From contig NZ_NKUI01000048.1 in the NCBI RefSeq assembly GCF_014845115.1, positions 1-50,788 of the forward strand: DNA of 50,788 nt. Direction: 5' to 3'. Below, in pieces: positions 50,355 through 50,788 of the stretch. The DNA is from Methylorubrum zatmanii (GTDB lineage: Bacteria; Pseudomonadota; Alphaproteobacteria; Rhizobiales; Beijerinckiaceae). Position 1 is the first letter of the stretch. Every line of letters starts with the position of its first letter. The position numbers and the translations under genes were made by a program. A model generated the notes under the pieces. The model was not told the origin of the DNA, did not search any database, and worked only from the letters and a program-made list of their open reading frames with translations.

Positions 50355-50582
50355 ATGAGCATACGGATTGCCTTGGCCATCCTCGCCGTAACGGCCGCGA
50401 GCCCTGCCCTGGCACAGGGTTTCGATGCGGGGCCGCAAGCGCGGGCACCGGCTCCGACCCTTCAGGGGCAGAAGGCCTGGGGTTTCCTCACATCACCGCC
50501 CGTCCAGAACACCCGCGACCTCATCGTCACGGACTCGATATCGGTGCGGGCGCGCGAAACCGGCCAGCGTCCGGCGAAGTAG
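50355..50582 (+). CDS. Small secreted protein of unknown function
   Basis: This 75-residue product has a clear signal peptide (MSIRIALAILAVTAASPALA-QG). The mature about 54 residues are Pro/Ala-rich with no family resemblance. An ATG at 50355 fits; earlier in-frame starts (50292 and 50310) would place residues before a valid signal and are less likely. It is monocistronic as far as seen. Confidence 0.65.
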   Translation: MSIRIALAILAVTAASPALAQGFDAGPQARAPAPTLQGQKAWGFLTSPPVQNTRDLIVTDSISVRARETGQRPAK

Positions 50583-50693
50583 CGCTTTCGCATTTGCCCC
50601 GATTTCCGGCCCGGAACCGAGCCGAACGCGCATGCGAGGGAGGGCGGCGGCCGCCCCTCGGAAAGGCAATCGGGCGCGGCCGATGTCGGTGGA

Positions 50694-50788
50694 TCAGGTC
50701 CCGCCTTCCAGATCCCGCAGCACCGCCGGGATCAGTTCCGGGATGTCCTCGGCGATCAGCCCGGGCCCGAAGCGCAGCCCGGCATCGC
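50694..50788 (-). CDS. C-terminal tail of an unidentified protein, cut by window edge
   Basis: The last 31 codons before a TGA read ...DAGLRFGPGLIAEDIPELIP..., ending LRDLEGGT. This is codon-like and in a plausible minus-strand gene. The fragment is too short to assign to a family. Confidence 0.45.
   Translation of the reverse strand, partial: DAGLRFGPGLIAEDIPELIPAVLRDLEGGT

Overview
The window looks like chromosome from a high-GC alphaproteobacterium of the order Hyphomicrobiales (Rhizobiales). The best match is a Methylobacterium/Methylorubrum-type organism. The reasons are about 70% GC, the gene neighbourhoods (rpmH-rnpA-yidC-engB; DUF4164-zapA-6S RNA-fau-ymdB; gap-pgk-fba; argB next to a pyrimidine 5'-nucleotidase), an RcdA homologue, and two TTAA-N7-TTAA boxes typical of the cell-cycle regulator CtrA. 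The species is inferred from memory of gene order, not from a search. I saw no tRNA, rRNA, CRISPR array, prophage or intact insertion sequence.

Layout. 1-2080 (minus): the end of a ROK sugar kinase and dctA. 2572-10072 (plus): ileS, lspA, a small secreted protein and a pair of M16 peptidase-like proteins, one with and one without the zinc motif. 10318-11150 (minus): rcdA, and upstream of it a probable small RNA with its own terminator and a CtrA box. 11453-15238 (plus): rpmH, rnpA, yidC, engB and a DUF423 membrane protein. 15413-21249 (minus): a short-chain fatty acid transporter, an unusual two-part protein, a metallophosphatase and clpB. 21597-25098 (mostly plus): a MOSC protein, argB, a nucleotidase and a small zincin, with one small minus gene behind a second CtrA box. 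25134-29090 (minus): an O-antigen-ligase-like protein, DUF2937, a small unknown, a WD40 protein and DUF1275. 29256-36882: a lone receiver domain, a secreted protein, bioD, fpr, a ring-cleaving dioxygenase-like protein, rpmE, an MsbA-like ABC exporter and a D-cysteine desulfhydrase-like enzyme. 36908-38918 (minus): a MotA/MotB-like stator pair without flagellar genes. 39127-39850: a low-GC patch with one orphan gene. 39936-42308 (minus): ymdB, fau, 6S RNA, zapA and DUF4164. 42767-48689 (plus): gap, a coiled-coil membrane protein, pgk, fba, a ThiE-like protein and a Sel1-repeat protein. The window ends with an APC permease, a small secreted protein and the tail of an unidentified minus-strand gene.

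How the genes work together. Most are housekeeping: translation (ileS, rpmH, rpmE, rnpA, 6S RNA), membrane and envelope biogenesis (lspA, yidC, M16 pair, ABC exporter), division (zapA, engB), proteostasis (clpB, rcdA), lower glycolysis (gap, pgk, fba), and arginine and biotin synthesis. Accessory content is low. The observations most worth following are the CtrA-box small RNA next to rcdA, the second CtrA box with its small gene, the orphan stator pair and the low-GC patch. I did not find a convincing new defence or biosynthetic system.
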